From an uncultured Gemmatimonadota bacterium (lineage in GTDB: Bacteria; Gemmatimonadota; Gemmatimonadetes; Gemmatimonadales; Gemmatimonadaceae), in assembly GCA_946480295.1 (NCBI GenBank), contig CAMLIT010000005.1, forward strand, positions 1-64,000: a stretch of DNA of 64,000 bases, in the 5' to 3' direction. The notes beneath the pieces are model-generated. The model had not been told where the DNA came from, made no database searches, and was given only the letters and a program-made list of their open reading frames with translations. The position numbers and the translations under genes are program-made. This document shows, piece by piece, positions 32,528-40,874 of the stretch (its first letter is position 1; the number at the start of each line of letters is the position of its first letter).

Positions 32528-34744
32528 ATGAACCCCGGAACGCCTTTCCGCCGCATCGCCGCCGCCCTCGTGTTCGCCCTCCTCGGAGCGGCGCCAGTCG
32601 CTGCCCAGGAGCAGCCGGTGCGGCGCGTCGCCAACATCGTCAGCGTCGCCATCGAGGAGTACGGGAAGGGGATCGATGACCGCGGCCGGCTCATCAACCC
32701 CACCGAGTACCAGGAAGCCGTCGACTTCCTCGCCGATGCCCAGTCGGCGGCCCAGCGGCTGAGCGGGGATCAGGCGGTACGGGCGAGGGCGGTGCTCGAC
32801 TCGATCGTCGCCGCCGCGAAAGCCAAGAACCCGCCCTCCGCGCTCGCCACCCTCGAGCAGCATTTCGCCGGCGTCCTCGGCGCCGAGGCGGCGCTCGAGC
32901 TGCCGAACCGGCCGGTGGACGCCGCCGCCGGAGGGGTGCTCTTCCAGAAGACCTGCGCTTCCTGCCACGGTGCCCTCGGCATGGGCGATGGACCGGCTGC
33001 CGCCGCCATCAACCCGCGGCCGCCGGCGATCGGCGACGAGGCGACGATGAAGGGCGTCAGCCCGGCGATGATGTACCGCATCGTCTCCGTCGGCATCTCG
33101 GGGACGCAGATGGCCGGCTACGCCAACAGCCTCACGCCGGAGCAGCGCTGGAACATCGTCTGGTACCTGACGACGCTGCGCAGCCACCCGGCGCAGGTGA
33201 TGGAGGGGGAGGGGCTGTACGCGCAGCGCTGCGTCCAGTGCCACGGCATCGCCGGCGGCTCCGACGGCCAGCTCGCCCGGAGCCTCAGCAAGCTGCCCCC
33301 GGAGATCGGCTCGCTGCCCTGGCAGGCGGAGCGGAGCGACGAGCAGCTCGCGGCGACGGTGAAGAACGGCACGCCGGGCACGCCGATGCCGCCGTCGCCG
33401 GAGCTGAGCGACGCGCAGGTGCAGAGCATCGTCGCCTACCTCCGCACGCTGCCGCTCCAGCAGCGCAACGCCGGCGCGGTGGCGACGCGCGACAGCGGCG
33501 ACGCGACGGTGGCGTCGCGCAACGTGGTCGCGCTGCTCGAGCAGTCGCTCACGGCGGCGCGCAGCGGCCGGCCGAGCGACGCGGGGGACAAGGCGTTCGA
33601 CGCCTACATCGCCTTCGAGCCGCTGGAGAGCCCGGCGCGCGCGAAGAACCCCGGGCTCGTCTCCTCGATGGAGAAGCTGTTCGCCGACTTCAAGGGCGCG
33701 GTCCGCGCGAACGACCTCCAGGGGGCCGAGCGGGCGCGCGACGCGATCGAGGCGAATCTCCCCGCCGTCGTCGAGCTCACGAAGCCGGCCGGCAGCGGCG
33801 CCGAGGCGTTCTGGCAGTCGTTCCTCATCATCCTGCGCGAGGGGTTCGAGGCGATCCTCGTCATCGGCGCCGTCGTCGCCTTCCTCCTCAAGACGGGCCA
33901 CCGCGAGCGGCTGCGCTCCATCTGGCTCGGCGTGGCGCTCGGCCTCGCGGCGAGCGCGGTCACGGCGGTGGTCCTCAAGACGGTCCTCGCCGCGGTGCCG
34001 GCGAGCAGCGAGATCATTGAGGGGCTGACGCTGCTCGTCGCCGTCGTCGTCCTCTTCTCGGTGAGCTACTGGCTCATCTCGCGCGTCGAGGCCGCGAAGT
34101 GGCAGCAGTTCATCCGCGAGAAGGTGACCGACGCCCTGGAGCACGGGGGCGGACGCGCCCTCGCCTTCGTCGCCTTCCTCGCCGTCTATCGCGAGGGCGC
34201 CGAGACGGCGCTGTTCTACCAGGCGCTGTTCAACGAGGGACCGCACATCGCGGGACAGCTCGCGGGCGGGATCGTCGCCGGCTTCATCGCCCTCGCGATC
34301 ATCTTCACCCTGTTCTACCGCTACGGCGTCCGCATCCCGCTGCGTCCCTTCTTCAGCATCACGAGCGTCCTGCTGTACTACATGGCGTTCGTCTTCCTCG
34401 GGAAGGGGATCCGCGAGCTGCAGGAGGGGAACGCGATCGGGATGACGGTGATCCCCGGCTTCCCGAGCGTGGACGCGCTGGGGATCTACCCGACCTGGCA
34501 GACGATCCTCGCGCAGCTCCTGCTGCTGGCGCTGCTCGCGTTCGCGGTGGCGAAGACCTTCTGGCCCAAGCGGTCGGTGGCGCTGCCCACGGTGCCCGCC
34601 GAGGCGACGCCGGCGGCGACGCTGGCCGAGGAGATCGCGGCGGTGCGCGAGGACAACGAGCGGCTGCGCATGCGCCTGACGGCGCTCGAGGAAGCGATCG
34701 GCGCGGACGAGCCGTCGGAGCCGCCCGCGGAGCGCCGGCACTAG
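32528..34744 (+). CDS. Cytochrome c / FTR1-family iron permease fusion
   Basis: The 738-residue protein begins with a signal peptide (IAAALVFALLGAAPVAAQEQ) and a helical periplasmic region. Two cytochrome c domains follow, with haem sites CASCH (about residue 142) and CVQCH (about 236) and likely Met ligands further on. From about residue 425 there is an FTR1 permease with two REGxE motifs, LREGFEAILVIG and VYREGAETALFY, and seven or so helices. It ends in a coiled coil (LAEEIAAVREDNERLRMRL). In yeast FTR1 works with an external ferroxidase. Here the haem domains could pass electrons during ferrous iron oxidation at the same protein. Similar fusions are known in environmental bacteria. Monocistronic. 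Confidence 0.9.
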   Translation: MNPGTPFRRIAAALVFALLGAAPVAAQEQPVRRVANIVSVAIEEYGKGIDDRGRLINPTEYQEAVDFLADAQSAAQRLSGDQAVRARAVLDSIVAAAKAKNPPSALATLEQHFAGVLGAEAALELPNRPVDAAAGGVLFQKTCASCHGALGMGDGPAAAAINPRPPAIGDEATMKGVSPAMMYRIVSVGISGTQMAGYANSLTPEQRWNIVWYLTTLRSHPAQVMEGEGLYAQRCVQCHGIAGGSDGQLARSLSKLPPEIGSLPWQAERSDEQLAATVKNGTPGTPMPPSPELSDAQVQSIVAYLRTLPLQQRNAGAVATRDSGDATVASRNVVALLEQSLTAARSGRPSDAGDKAFDAYIAFEPLESPARAKNPGLVSSMEKLFADFKGAVRANDLQGAERARDAIEANLPAVVELTKPAGSGAEAFWQSFLIILREGFEAILVIGAVVAFLLKTGHRERLRSIWLGVALGLAASAVTAVVLKTVLAAVPASSEIIEGLTLLVAVVVLFSVSYWLISRVEAAKWQQFIREKVTDALEHGGGRALAFVAFLAVYREGAETALFYQALFNEGPHIAGQLAGGIVAGFIALAIIFTLFYRYGVRIPLRPFFSITSVLLYYMAFVFLGKGIRELQEGNAIGMTVIPGFPSVDALGIYPTWQTILAQLLLLALLAFAVAKTFWPKRSVALPTVPAEATPAATLAEEIAAVREDNERLRMRLTALEEAIGADEPSEPPAERRH

Positions 34745-34810
34745 TCTCGCCCGCACCAGCCCCGCGCGGGGCTGGTCCCCGGCCGGGCTGGCGGCGCTAG
34801 CTTCCAGCCC

Positions 34811-35398
34811 ATGAACCCCGACGTGCTGTTCGCCCTGCCGTGGGGCCCGCTCGTCATCTTCTGCATGCGCATCGTCGACGTCTCGCTCGACACGATGCGC
34901 GTGATCTTCGCCATCCGCGGCAAGCGCCTGATCGCCGCGGTGCTCGGCTTCCTCTCGGTGCTCGTCTGGATCTTCGCCGTGGGGAACGCCGTCAAGCACC
35001 TCGACAGCATCTGGTACGTCCTCGGCTACGCCGCCGGCTACGCGACGGGGAACTACGTGGGGATCACCCTCGACGCGGCGCTGGCGTACGGCGTGGTGAT
35101 GGTGCGCGTGGTCTCACGCACGGCCGGTGTCGAGATCGCCGAGGCGCTGCGCGAGCGGGGCTACGGGGTGACGGAGTTCCCGGGCTTCGGCCGCGACGGC
35201 GCGGTGGAGATCGTGAGCTCGGCGATGCAGCGGCGGCACCTCCAGGAGACGCTCGCGCTCATCCAGCAGTGGGACCCCGACGCGTTCGTGACGGTGGAGG
35301 AGCCGAAGGAGCTGCGCGGCGGCTCGATCGTCGCCCGCGAGTGGCGCTTCGGGGCGGGGCTGGGGGCGTGGATACGGGGAGGGAGGCAGCGACGGTAG
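34811..35398 (+). CDS. UPF0316/DUF2179-type membrane protein
   Basis: The 195-residue protein has three N-terminal helices (LVIFCMRIVDVSLDTMRVIF, LIAAVLGFLSVLVWIFAVG, YVLGYAAGYATGNYVGI) and a cytosolic ferredoxin-like domain (GVEIAEALRERGYGVTEFPGFGRDG, QETLALIQQWDPDAFVTVEEP). This matches the UPF0316 group with a DUF2179-like C-terminus; no biochemical role is established. The last residues (WIRGGRQRR) run into the GGGACGC heptads of repeat copy D, so the gene's end may have been shaped by that element. Confidence 0.85.
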   Translation: MNPDVLFALPWGPLVIFCMRIVDVSLDTMRVIFAIRGKRLIAAVLGFLSVLVWIFAVGNAVKHLDSIWYVLGYAAGYATGNYVGITLDAALAYGVVMVRVVSRTAGVEIAEALRERGYGVTEFPGFGRDGAVEIVSSAMQRRHLQETLALIQQWDPDAFVTVEEPKELRGGSIVAREWRFGAGLGAWIRGGRQRR

Positions 35399-35560
35399 GG
35401 ACGCGGGACGCGGGACGCGAAACGACGTTATTCGTTCTTGGTCGTTGGTCATTCGCGAGCCGCTCGGGATGCCTCGCCTGGCATCATGAGCGGCCCGCCA
35501 AGAACCAACGACCGACGACCAGGTACGTTCGTGCTCGTCCCTCGTCCCCCTCCCCACGAC
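35391..35560. repeat. Palindromic element, copy D
   Basis: Three GGGACGC heptads lead into ACGACGTTATTCG and TTGGTCGTTGGTC. A core hairpin with arms 35455-35465 and 35488-35498 (one mismatch) follows, then the mirror CCAAGAACCAACGACCGACGACC, then GTCCCTCGTCCCCC. It occupies the convergent gap between the UPF0316 gene and the small hypothetical gene on the other strand. Confidence 0.8.
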
Positions 35561-35576
35561 CCTCTCCCCACACCCC

Positions 35577-35900
35577 TCATACCAACCGCACCGCCTCGCA
35601 CTCCCTCCCATGCTCCGCGCAGTACGTCCCGTACCGGTCGCGGAAGACCATGTGGGTGACGCGGTCGTCGGGGAAGCGGATGCGGAAGAGGGCGGAGACG
35701 CCCGTGCGGGGGCCGATGTGCTGGCGTGGGTCCAGCGCCTCGACCTCCACCTGCCTCGGGAACATGTCGAGCTGCTCCCCGAACCACGTGCGCTTCGGCT
35801 TCGCCCGCCGCGTCCCGCGCACGGGACGTCTGTCCGTCGGCATCGGCATCTCCTCGAAGAGTGCCAGTGCTTCCACGTCCGTCGCCTGCCGCCGCATCAC
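35577..35900 (-). CDS. Hypothetical protein, 107 residues
   Basis: The product starts at ATG 35900, 13 bp after the lgt stop, and ends next to repeat copy D. It is basic and soluble. The region EALDPRQHIGPRTGVSALFRIRFPDDRVTHMVFRDRYGTYCAEHG looks like a folded beta-rich domain with a His/Cys-containing end that could bind metal, though no known motif fits. The N-terminal TRRAKPKRTWFGEQLDM is positively charged. Position at the end of a coupled operon supports expression. Confidence 0.6.
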   Translation of the reverse strand: MMRRQATDVEALALFEEMPMPTDRRPVRGTRRAKPKRTWFGEQLDMFPRQVEVEALDPRQHIGPRTGVSALFRIRFPDDRVTHMVFRDRYGTYCAEHGRECEAVRLV

Positions 35901-35913
35901 CGCGCGAGGATCG

Positions 35914-36768
35914 TCAGGCCGTCGCCGGGGCGGCGTAGATCCCGGGCTGCCCCTCGCGCACCTCGCGCCTAACGTACATCAGGACGAAGCCGAACGCCAC
36001 GAAGACGAGCGCGATGAGCTGCGCGTACGTGAGCCCGCCCACCAGCAGCCGGTCGTCCTTCGCGCGGAAGAACTCGATGATGAAGCGCTCGATCCCGGCG
36101 AGCACGCAGTAGACGCCGAACAGCCATCCCTCGGCGTGCTTGTGGTCGCGCATCTTCCAGAGGATGCCGAACATGATCAGCGCGAGCGCGATCTCGTACA
36201 GCTCCGTCGGGTGCACCGAGACGAGCCGGTTCGGATCGCTGTTGAGCGGGAACTGTACGCCGAACTCGTGCTGCATGTTGTACACGGTCGACGGCGGCGC
36301 GCCCTGCGGGAAGGCCACGGCCAGCGGGCCGTTCCACGGCTTGCCGTAGTCGTCGCCCACGGCCCAGCAGCCGGTGCGCCCGACCGCGTACGCCGCGGCG
36401 ATCGCCGGACCGGCGACGTCGAAGATGCGCATCACCGAGAGCCGCTTGCGCCAGATGACGAGCAGTCCCGCGACGATGCCGCCGATCAGCCCGCCCCAGA
36501 AGACGAAGCCGCCGCGGGTGAACATCGCGTCCCAGTTCCCGAGGATGACGACGTAGTACAGCTTCGCGCCGAGGAGCCCGCCGACGACCGCGGCGAACAC
36601 CAGGTCGGCGATCGGCTCGGGATCGTGGCCGCGCCGCGCCAGCTCTCGCTGGCTCACCACCTGGGCCACGACGAACGCCATCAGGACGGCGATGCCGAAG
36701 CCGGTGAACGACAGGATCCCGATGCTGAGGATGGTGGGATGATGTATGATCGGGTGGGGGAGCGTCAT
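35914..36768 (-). CDS. lgt: Prolipoprotein diacylglyceryl transferase
   Basis: Lgt adds diacylglycerol from phosphatidylglycerol to the lipobox cysteine of prolipoproteins in the inner membrane. The 284-residue protein has seven or so helices, the GGLLGAKLYYV region, VGRTGCWAVGDDYGKPW (a divergent form of the GRxGNFxNGExxG signature), HPTELYE and RFIIEFFRAKD. Its ATG overlaps the tsaD stop as ATGA. The many lipoproteins encoded here are its presumed substrates. Confidence 0.93.
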   Translation of the reverse strand: MTLPHPIIHHPTILSIGILSFTGFGIAVLMAFVVAQVVSQRELARRGHDPEPIADLVFAAVVGGLLGAKLYYVVILGNWDAMFTRGGFVFWGGLIGGIVAGLLVIWRKRLSVMRIFDVAGPAIAAAYAVGRTGCWAVGDDYGKPWNGPLAVAFPQGAPPSTVYNMQHEFGVQFPLNSDPNRLVSVHPTELYEIALALIMFGILWKMRDHKHAEGWLFGVYCVLAGIERFIIEFFRAKDDRLLVGGLTYAQLIALVFVAFGFVLMYVRREVREGQPGIYAAPATA

Positions 36769-37970
36769 GCGTCGATCAGTCCCGGTAGAGGGAGAGAGGC
36801 GAAGGCGTTGAGGTCGAGCCCGGCGCGCTCGCTGCGTTCGAGGTGAAAGATACCCGCCCGCGCGATCATCGCAGCATTGTCGGTCGCCAGCCGGCGGCTC
36901 GGGGCGTACACCGCGGCGCCGAGCGAGGCGACGCGCGCGCGAAGCGCCTCGACGAGGGTCCGGTTTCCCGCTACCCCACCCCCGAGCACGACCCGTCGCC
37001 TCCCGAATTGTTCCACGGCGCGCGCGGTCTTCTCGGCCAGGGTGGCGATGAGGGCGTCCTGGAAGGCCTGGGCGATCTGGCGGGAGGCGGGAGGAGGGAG
37101 GAGGGAGGCGGCTAGGGACGAGGGACGCGGGACGCGCGGCGCGTCCGAGCCTTCGAGTCCGCGATCGCCCTCACGCCGAGGTGTTCGATCCGACGCCGTC
37201 ACGCCACCACGCGTCGCGCGTCCCGCGTCCCCAGCCGCTACCCGCTCCCCCCTCCCCGCTTCCCGTACCGCGTTCAGCACCGCGGTCTTCAGCCCGCTGA
37301 ACGAGACGTCGTAGTAGTCCGGGTCCCCCGGGCGCTGGTCGCGGCGGAGCATGGGGCGGGCGAAGCGGTAGGGGTTCGGCGTGCCCGAGGCCGCCCCCTC
37401 CCGCGCGGCGCGCTCGATGTGCGGGCCGCCGGGATAGGGGAAGCCGAGCAGCTTGGCGACCTTGTCGAACGCCTCGCCCGCCGCGTCGTCGCGCGTGCGG
37501 CCGAGGAGGCGGTAGCGTCCCCACGCCTCCACGTCGAGCAGCAGCGTGTGGCCGCCGGAGACGAGGAGCGCCGTGAATGGCGGGACCGCGTCCGGGTGCT
37601 CGAGCGCCGTGGCGAAGAGGTGCCCCTCCATGTGGTGCACGCCGACCACCGGGATCCCCAGCGCGAACGCGAGCGCCTTGGCGTAGCTGACGCCCACGAG
37701 GAGGGCGCCGACGAGCCCCGGGGCGTTCGTCACCGCGACGGCGTCGAGGTCGTGCGCGCCGAGCGAGGCGTCGGCGAGCGCGCGCTGGACGACGGGGACG
37801 ATCGCCGTCAGGTGCGCGCGCGAGGCGATCTCGGGGACGACGCCGCCGAAGATGCGATGCACGTCCTGCGACAGGATGACGAGCGAGCGGAGCGCGACCG
37901 CGTCGCCGCTCCCGTCGAGCACCGCGGCCGACGTCTCGTCGCACGACGTCTCGATGCCGAGGACGCGCAT
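36765..37970 (-). CDS. tsaD: tRNA t6A37 threonylcarbamoyltransferase with repeat-derived insert
   Basis: TsaD transfers the threonylcarbamoyl group to A37 of ANN-decoding tRNAs and is essential in most bacteria. It shows LGIETSCDETSAAVL, the metal-binding VHHMEGHLFA, VSGGHTLLLDV, DDAAGEAFDKVAKLLG, DVSFSGLKTAVLNAV and GGVAGNRTLVEALR. At 401 residues it is about 60 longer than usual. The excess (about residues 238-297, bases 37080-37259) separates NAVREAG from QIAQAFQDALIATL, where homologues have a short loop, and is a palindromic-family element read in frame. All catalytic motifs are intact, so the enzyme is probably active. Starts in a TGATG overlap with the YbbR gene. Confidence 0.95.
   Translation of the reverse strand: MRVLGIETSCDETSAAVLDGSGDAVALRSLVILSQDVHRIFGGVVPEIASRAHLTAIVPVVQRALADASLGAHDLDAVAVTNAPGLVGALLVGVSYAKALAFALGIPVVGVHHMEGHLFATALEHPDAVPPFTALLVSGGHTLLLDVEAWGRYRLLGRTRDDAAGEAFDKVAKLLGFPYPGGPHIERAAREGAASGTPNPYRFARPMLRRDQRPGDPDYYDVSFSGLKTAVLNAVREAGRGERVAAGDAGRATRGGVTASDRTPRREGDRGLEGSDAPRVPRPSSLAASLLPPPASRQIAQAFQDALIATLAEKTARAVEQFGRRRVVLGGGVAGNRTLVEALRARVASLGAAVYAPSRRLATDNAAMIARAGIFHLERSERAGLDLNAFASLPLPGLIDA
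37080..37259. repeat. Palindromic-family element (copy H) in frame inside tsaD
   Basis: On the plus strand: CGGGAGG heptads, GGGACGA/GGGACGC heptads, a core with GCCGAGGTGTTC and ACGCCGTCACGCC, then CGTCCCGCGTCCC and a degraded CCTCCCCG arm. The core aligns without gaps to the copy in tgt, about 48 of 63 bases identical by my count. Read on the minus strand it encodes GVTAS, TPRRE, VPRPSSLAASLLPPPASR with no stop and restores the tsaD frame. Confidence 0.88.
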
Positions 37971-38743
37971 CAGGGCCGGCGCGTCGACGTGTCCGGGCGG
38001 GGGTGCGCGGCGGTCTCCGGCGCGGTGGGCGCCGGCGCCGGTTCGGGCACGGCGGGGCGCGCGCCGACGAGGACCACGCGCACCTTCACCTGCGCCGGCT
38101 TCACGCGCACGCCGAGGTGCGTCGTGTCGATGTCCACCAGGTGCGGGAGCGAGTCCGACGCGGGGATCGTCGCGCGCACCGTCGTGACGTACGACGTGTG
38201 CAGGACGCTGAGCCGCGGTCCGCTCACCTCCACCATCGCCGGATCGAAGCGCACCTCGAGCGGGCCGGTGAGGGAGTCGCCGACGACCTGGAGGTTGGAG
38301 CGGACGGGCACGCGGCGCGAGCTCGACGCCTCGAAGCGCAGGGTGATGCTGCGGGGGCGCACGTCCTCCACGTCGGCGTCCATCCCCGCCGGGAGCTGCA
38401 CGTCCTGCGGCTGGAGGTCCACGACGAGCGTGTCCGGCGCGTCGGCGGCGATCGGCCGGTGGATGACGGGCGGATTCGACGCGAGCTTCAGCAGCTCGTT
38501 AGGCGTGCCGAGGACCAGCGCCTTGATCTGCGGCGGCCGGTCGCGCAGCACCAGCGTGGTGTCGAGCTGCGGCTGGAAGCTGACGTCCACCAGCTCCTCC
38601 ATCTTCTCCCGCGCGCCGACGAGGAACCAGAGGACGACCGACAGCAGCACCGCCGTCCCCTTGAGGACCAGGCGCTCGGTGAACGCCGCGACGATGCGCC
38701 GGCGCCAGACGTTGCGCGAGTTGCCGGAGGGTTGTGGCGCCAT
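37970..38743 (-). CDS. YbbR-like (CdaR) domain protein
   Basis: The 257-residue protein has one N-terminal membrane helix (LVLKGTAVLLSVVLWFLVG) and an extracytoplasmic part with two YbbR repeats (VDVSFQPQLDTTLVLRDRPPQIKALVLG and VPVRSNLQVVGDSLTGPLEV). In Firmicutes the YbbR protein CdaR binds the diadenylate cyclase CdaA and tunes c-di-AMP. No cyclase gene is adjacent here. The Pro/Ala-rich tail is low complexity. It overlaps tsaD by one base. Confidence 0.82.
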   Translation of the reverse strand: MAPQPSGNSRNVWRRRIVAAFTERLVLKGTAVLLSVVLWFLVGAREKMEELVDVSFQPQLDTTLVLRDRPPQIKALVLGTPNELLKLASNPPVIHRPIAADAPDTLVVDLQPQDVQLPAGMDADVEDVRPRSITLRFEASSSRRVPVRSNLQVVGDSLTGPLEVRFDPAMVEVSGPRLSVLHTSYVTTVRATIPASDSLPHLVDIDTTHLGVRVKPAQVKVRVVLVGARPAVPEPAPAPTAPETAAHPRPDTSTRRP

Positions 38744-38753
38744 GCGGGCGTGC

Positions 38754-39425
38754 TCAGGGCAGGGAGGCGCTCCGGCGCTGCGCCGGCGCGGGGTCCGCCG
38801 TATCGGCGGGCGGCGTACCCGCCGGATTATCGGCCGGGTGCCAGCCGGGCGGAAGGTCCGGCGTCTCGAGCTTCAGTCGCTCCGGCGCGATGCCGAGGAG
38901 CTGGGCGACGAGCGCGCGGTTGCCTTGCGAGTTCCAGTCCGCCGCGCCGATCCACTTCTTCCGGATCACGCCGTCGCGCCCGATCACGAACGTCTCGGGA
39001 TAGCCGGTGGTCTGGTACGTCTGCTCGATCTTTCCCGTGGGGTCGTGCAGGATCGGAAAGGTGAGCCCGAGGTCGCGCGCGAAGGCGCGGATCGAGTCCT
39101 CGCTCACCGCGTCGTCCACGCTCACGGCGACGACGTTGAGGCCGTGCGGCCCGTACTGCTGGTACAGCTTCTCGATGCTCGGCATCTCCGCCCGGCACGG
39201 GGGGCACCAGGTGGCCCACACGTTCAGGAGCACGACCTTCCCCTTGTAGTCGTCGAGCGACCGGTACGTGTTCGCGCCGAGCTCCTTCGCCCGGAACGCC
39301 GGCGCCTTCGACCCGATGCTGACGGGGAAGAGCTCGCCGCCGAGGAGGCGACTCGCCGCGAACAGACCGCCGCCGAGCACCACCACGATGCCCGCGACGA
39401 GGGCCCACTGTTGCCGCATCGTCAT
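38754..39425 (-). CDS. TlpA/ResA-like membrane-anchored thiol-disulfide oxidoreductase
   Basis: The 223-residue protein has an N-terminal anchor (WALVAGIVVVLGGGLFAAS) and a periplasmic thioredoxin fold. The active site is WCPPC with Cys74 and Cys77 in VVLLNVWATWCPPCRAEMP, followed by VVAVSVDDAVSEDSIRAF and the cis-Pro region TTGYPETFVIGRDG. Proteins of this type reduce disulfides during cytochrome c maturation or repair other exported proteins. The haem-binding fusion at 32.5 kb could be a client. A Pro-rich tail follows the domain. It lies 10 bp before the YbbR gene. Confidence 0.9.
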   Translation of the reverse strand: MTMRQQWALVAGIVVVLGGGLFAASRLLGGELFPVSIGSKAPAFRAKELGANTYRSLDDYKGKVVLLNVWATWCPPCRAEMPSIEKLYQQYGPHGLNVVAVSVDDAVSEDSIRAFARDLGLTFPILHDPTGKIEQTYQTTGYPETFVIGRDGVIRKKWIGAADWNSQGNRALVAQLLGIAPERLKLETPDLPPGWHPADNPAGTPPADTADPAPAQRRSASLP

Positions 39426-39477
39426 ACGTCCCGCCTTTCTCCTGGCACGCGCCGCGTCGGGCGCCCCGGTCCCCTGC

Positions 39478-40143
39478 TCATACGTGGATCGCGCACCGCT
39501 CGCGCAGCGCCTGGATCTCCTCGCCCGGGTCGGCCGCGGCGAACACCGCGTGCCCGGCGACGAAGGTGTCGGCGCCGGCGCGCCACACCTCGCCGATCGT
39601 CTGCCGGCTGATCCCGCCGTCCACCTCGAGGAGCGCCGCGCTCCCCGCCTCCTCCAGCATGAGGCGGGCGCGGCGCACCTTGTCCACCGACTGAGGGATG
39701 AAACGCTGGCCGCCGTAGCCGGGGTTCACCGTCATCACGAGGAGCAGGTCCAGGTCCGCGAGCACCTCGCTCACCTGAACCAGCGGCGTGGACGGGTTGA
39801 GCGCCACCCCCGCCCGGCACCCCAGCTCCCGGATGCGCGCGAGCTGCCGCTGGAGGTGCGGCGCCGCCTCGGCGTGGATCGTCATGCCGCTCGCGCCGGC
39901 CGCGGCGTAGTCGTCGAAGTAGTTCTCCGGCTCGACCACCATCATGTGCACGTCGAGCGGGAGCGACGTCACCCGCCGGCAGGCCTCGATGATCTTCGCG
40001 CCGTAGCTGAGGTTCGGGACGAAGCGGCCGTCCATCACGTCGACGTGGATCCAGTCGGCGCCCCCCGCCTCGACCCGGGCGATCTCGTCGCCGAGCCGCG
40101 CGAAGTCGGCGCTGAGAATGGACGGCACGATCCGTACGCTCAT
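39478..40143 (-). CDS. rpe: Ribulose-phosphate 3-epimerase
   Basis: Rpe interconverts ribulose 5-phosphate and xylulose 5-phosphate in the pentose phosphate pathway. The 221-residue TIM barrel has PSILSADFARLGDEI, WIHVDVMDGRFVPNLSYG with metal-binding His and catalytic Asp, PLDVHMMVVEPENY, MTVNPGYGGQRFIP, LLEVDGGIS with the second catalytic Asp, and a phosphate-binding VAGHAVF. ATG 40143 overlaps the PASTA gene stop as ATGA. Length and motifs are standard. Confidence 0.97.
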   Translation of the reverse strand: MSVRIVPSILSADFARLGDEIARVEAGGADWIHVDVMDGRFVPNLSYGAKIIEACRRVTSLPLDVHMMVVEPENYFDDYAAAGASGMTIHAEAAPHLQRQLARIRELGCRAGVALNPSTPLVQVSEVLADLDLLLVMTVNPGYGGQRFIPQSVDKVRRARLMLEEAGSAALLEVDGGISRQTIGEVWRAGADTFVAGHAVFAAADPGEEIQALRERCAIHV

Positions 40144-40874
40144 TCCTGGGGGCCTCCCGCCACACGCAGGCTCACTCGTGATCCGCGGGCAACCTGCGCG
40201 CCCGCGGCGGGGCTCATCGAGAGCACGATCGCGTCGCCGCCCGGCGCGGTGCCGTTGTCCGTCGCGGCGTCCACGACCAGCCCGACCTGATCGAGCAGCT
40301 GCTGCGCTTCCGCGAAGCTGCGGCCGACGACGTCGGGCACCAGCACCACCGCCGGGCCGGCGCTGAGGACGAGCGCGATGTGGCTCGGCATCGGCGTCTG
40401 CTCGCCCGGCTTCGGCCGCGTCTCCAGCACCTGGCCCCGCGGCTCGTCGCTCGGCTGCTCGGTGACCTCTCCCACGTTGAACCCCGCCGACTCGATCGCG
40501 TTCTCCGCCTGCTCGCGCGTCATGCCGATCACGTTCGGCACCGCCACGAGCTGCTGGCCGTTGCTGACGGCGAGGGTGACCGTGGCGCCGGAGACGTCCT
40601 TGCTCCCGGCGGGGGGACTCTGCTCGAGCACCGTCTCCTTCGGGGCGGTGGCGTCGTAGCGCACCTCGCCGCGCTGGGCGACGAAGCCCACCCGCTCGAG
40701 CCGCATGGCGGCGTCGTCGTAGGTCAGCCCGATCACGTTGGGGATCTTCAGGTCGGTCGGGATCACCCCGGCGGGGAAGACCACGAACGCCACGATCAGG
40801 TAGGCGAGCAGGAACCCGCCGGCGATCGCGATGACGTACGGCAGGAAGCGGCGGACGGCGCCGCGCAAGCTCAC
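40140..40874 (-). CDS. PASTA-repeat membrane protein without kinase domain
   Basis: The 244-residue protein starts at GTG 40874 overlapping the rsmB stop. One helix (FLPYVIAIAGGFLLAYLIVAFVV) anchors three extracytoplasmic PASTA repeats, beginning IPNVIGLTYDDAAMRLERVG, VPNVIGMTREQAENAIESAG and VPDVVGRSFAEAQQLLDQVG. PASTA repeats bind muropeptides or lipid II and normally sit on PknB-type kinases or class B PBPs. Here they stand alone, while a kinase without PASTA is encoded at 8.4-9.4 kb. It may act as a separate sensor or a wall-binding scaffold. Confidence 0.9.
   Translation of the reverse strand: MSLRGAVRRFLPYVIAIAGGFLLAYLIVAFVVFPAGVIPTDLKIPNVIGLTYDDAAMRLERVGFVAQRGEVRYDATAPKETVLEQSPPAGSKDVSGATVTLAVSNGQQLVAVPNVIGMTREQAENAIESAGFNVGEVTEQPSDEPRGQVLETRPKPGEQTPMPSHIALVLSAGPAVVLVPDVVGRSFAEAQQLLDQVGLVVDAATDNGTAPGGDAIVLSMSPAAGAQVARGSRVSLRVAGGPQE

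Noticed and set aside
35438..35659. Short frames inside repeat copies D and E that encode similar peptides on both strands
   Set aside because: The similarity follows from the palindromic repeat itself; there is no ribosome site or independent sign of translation, so they are not listed as genes.
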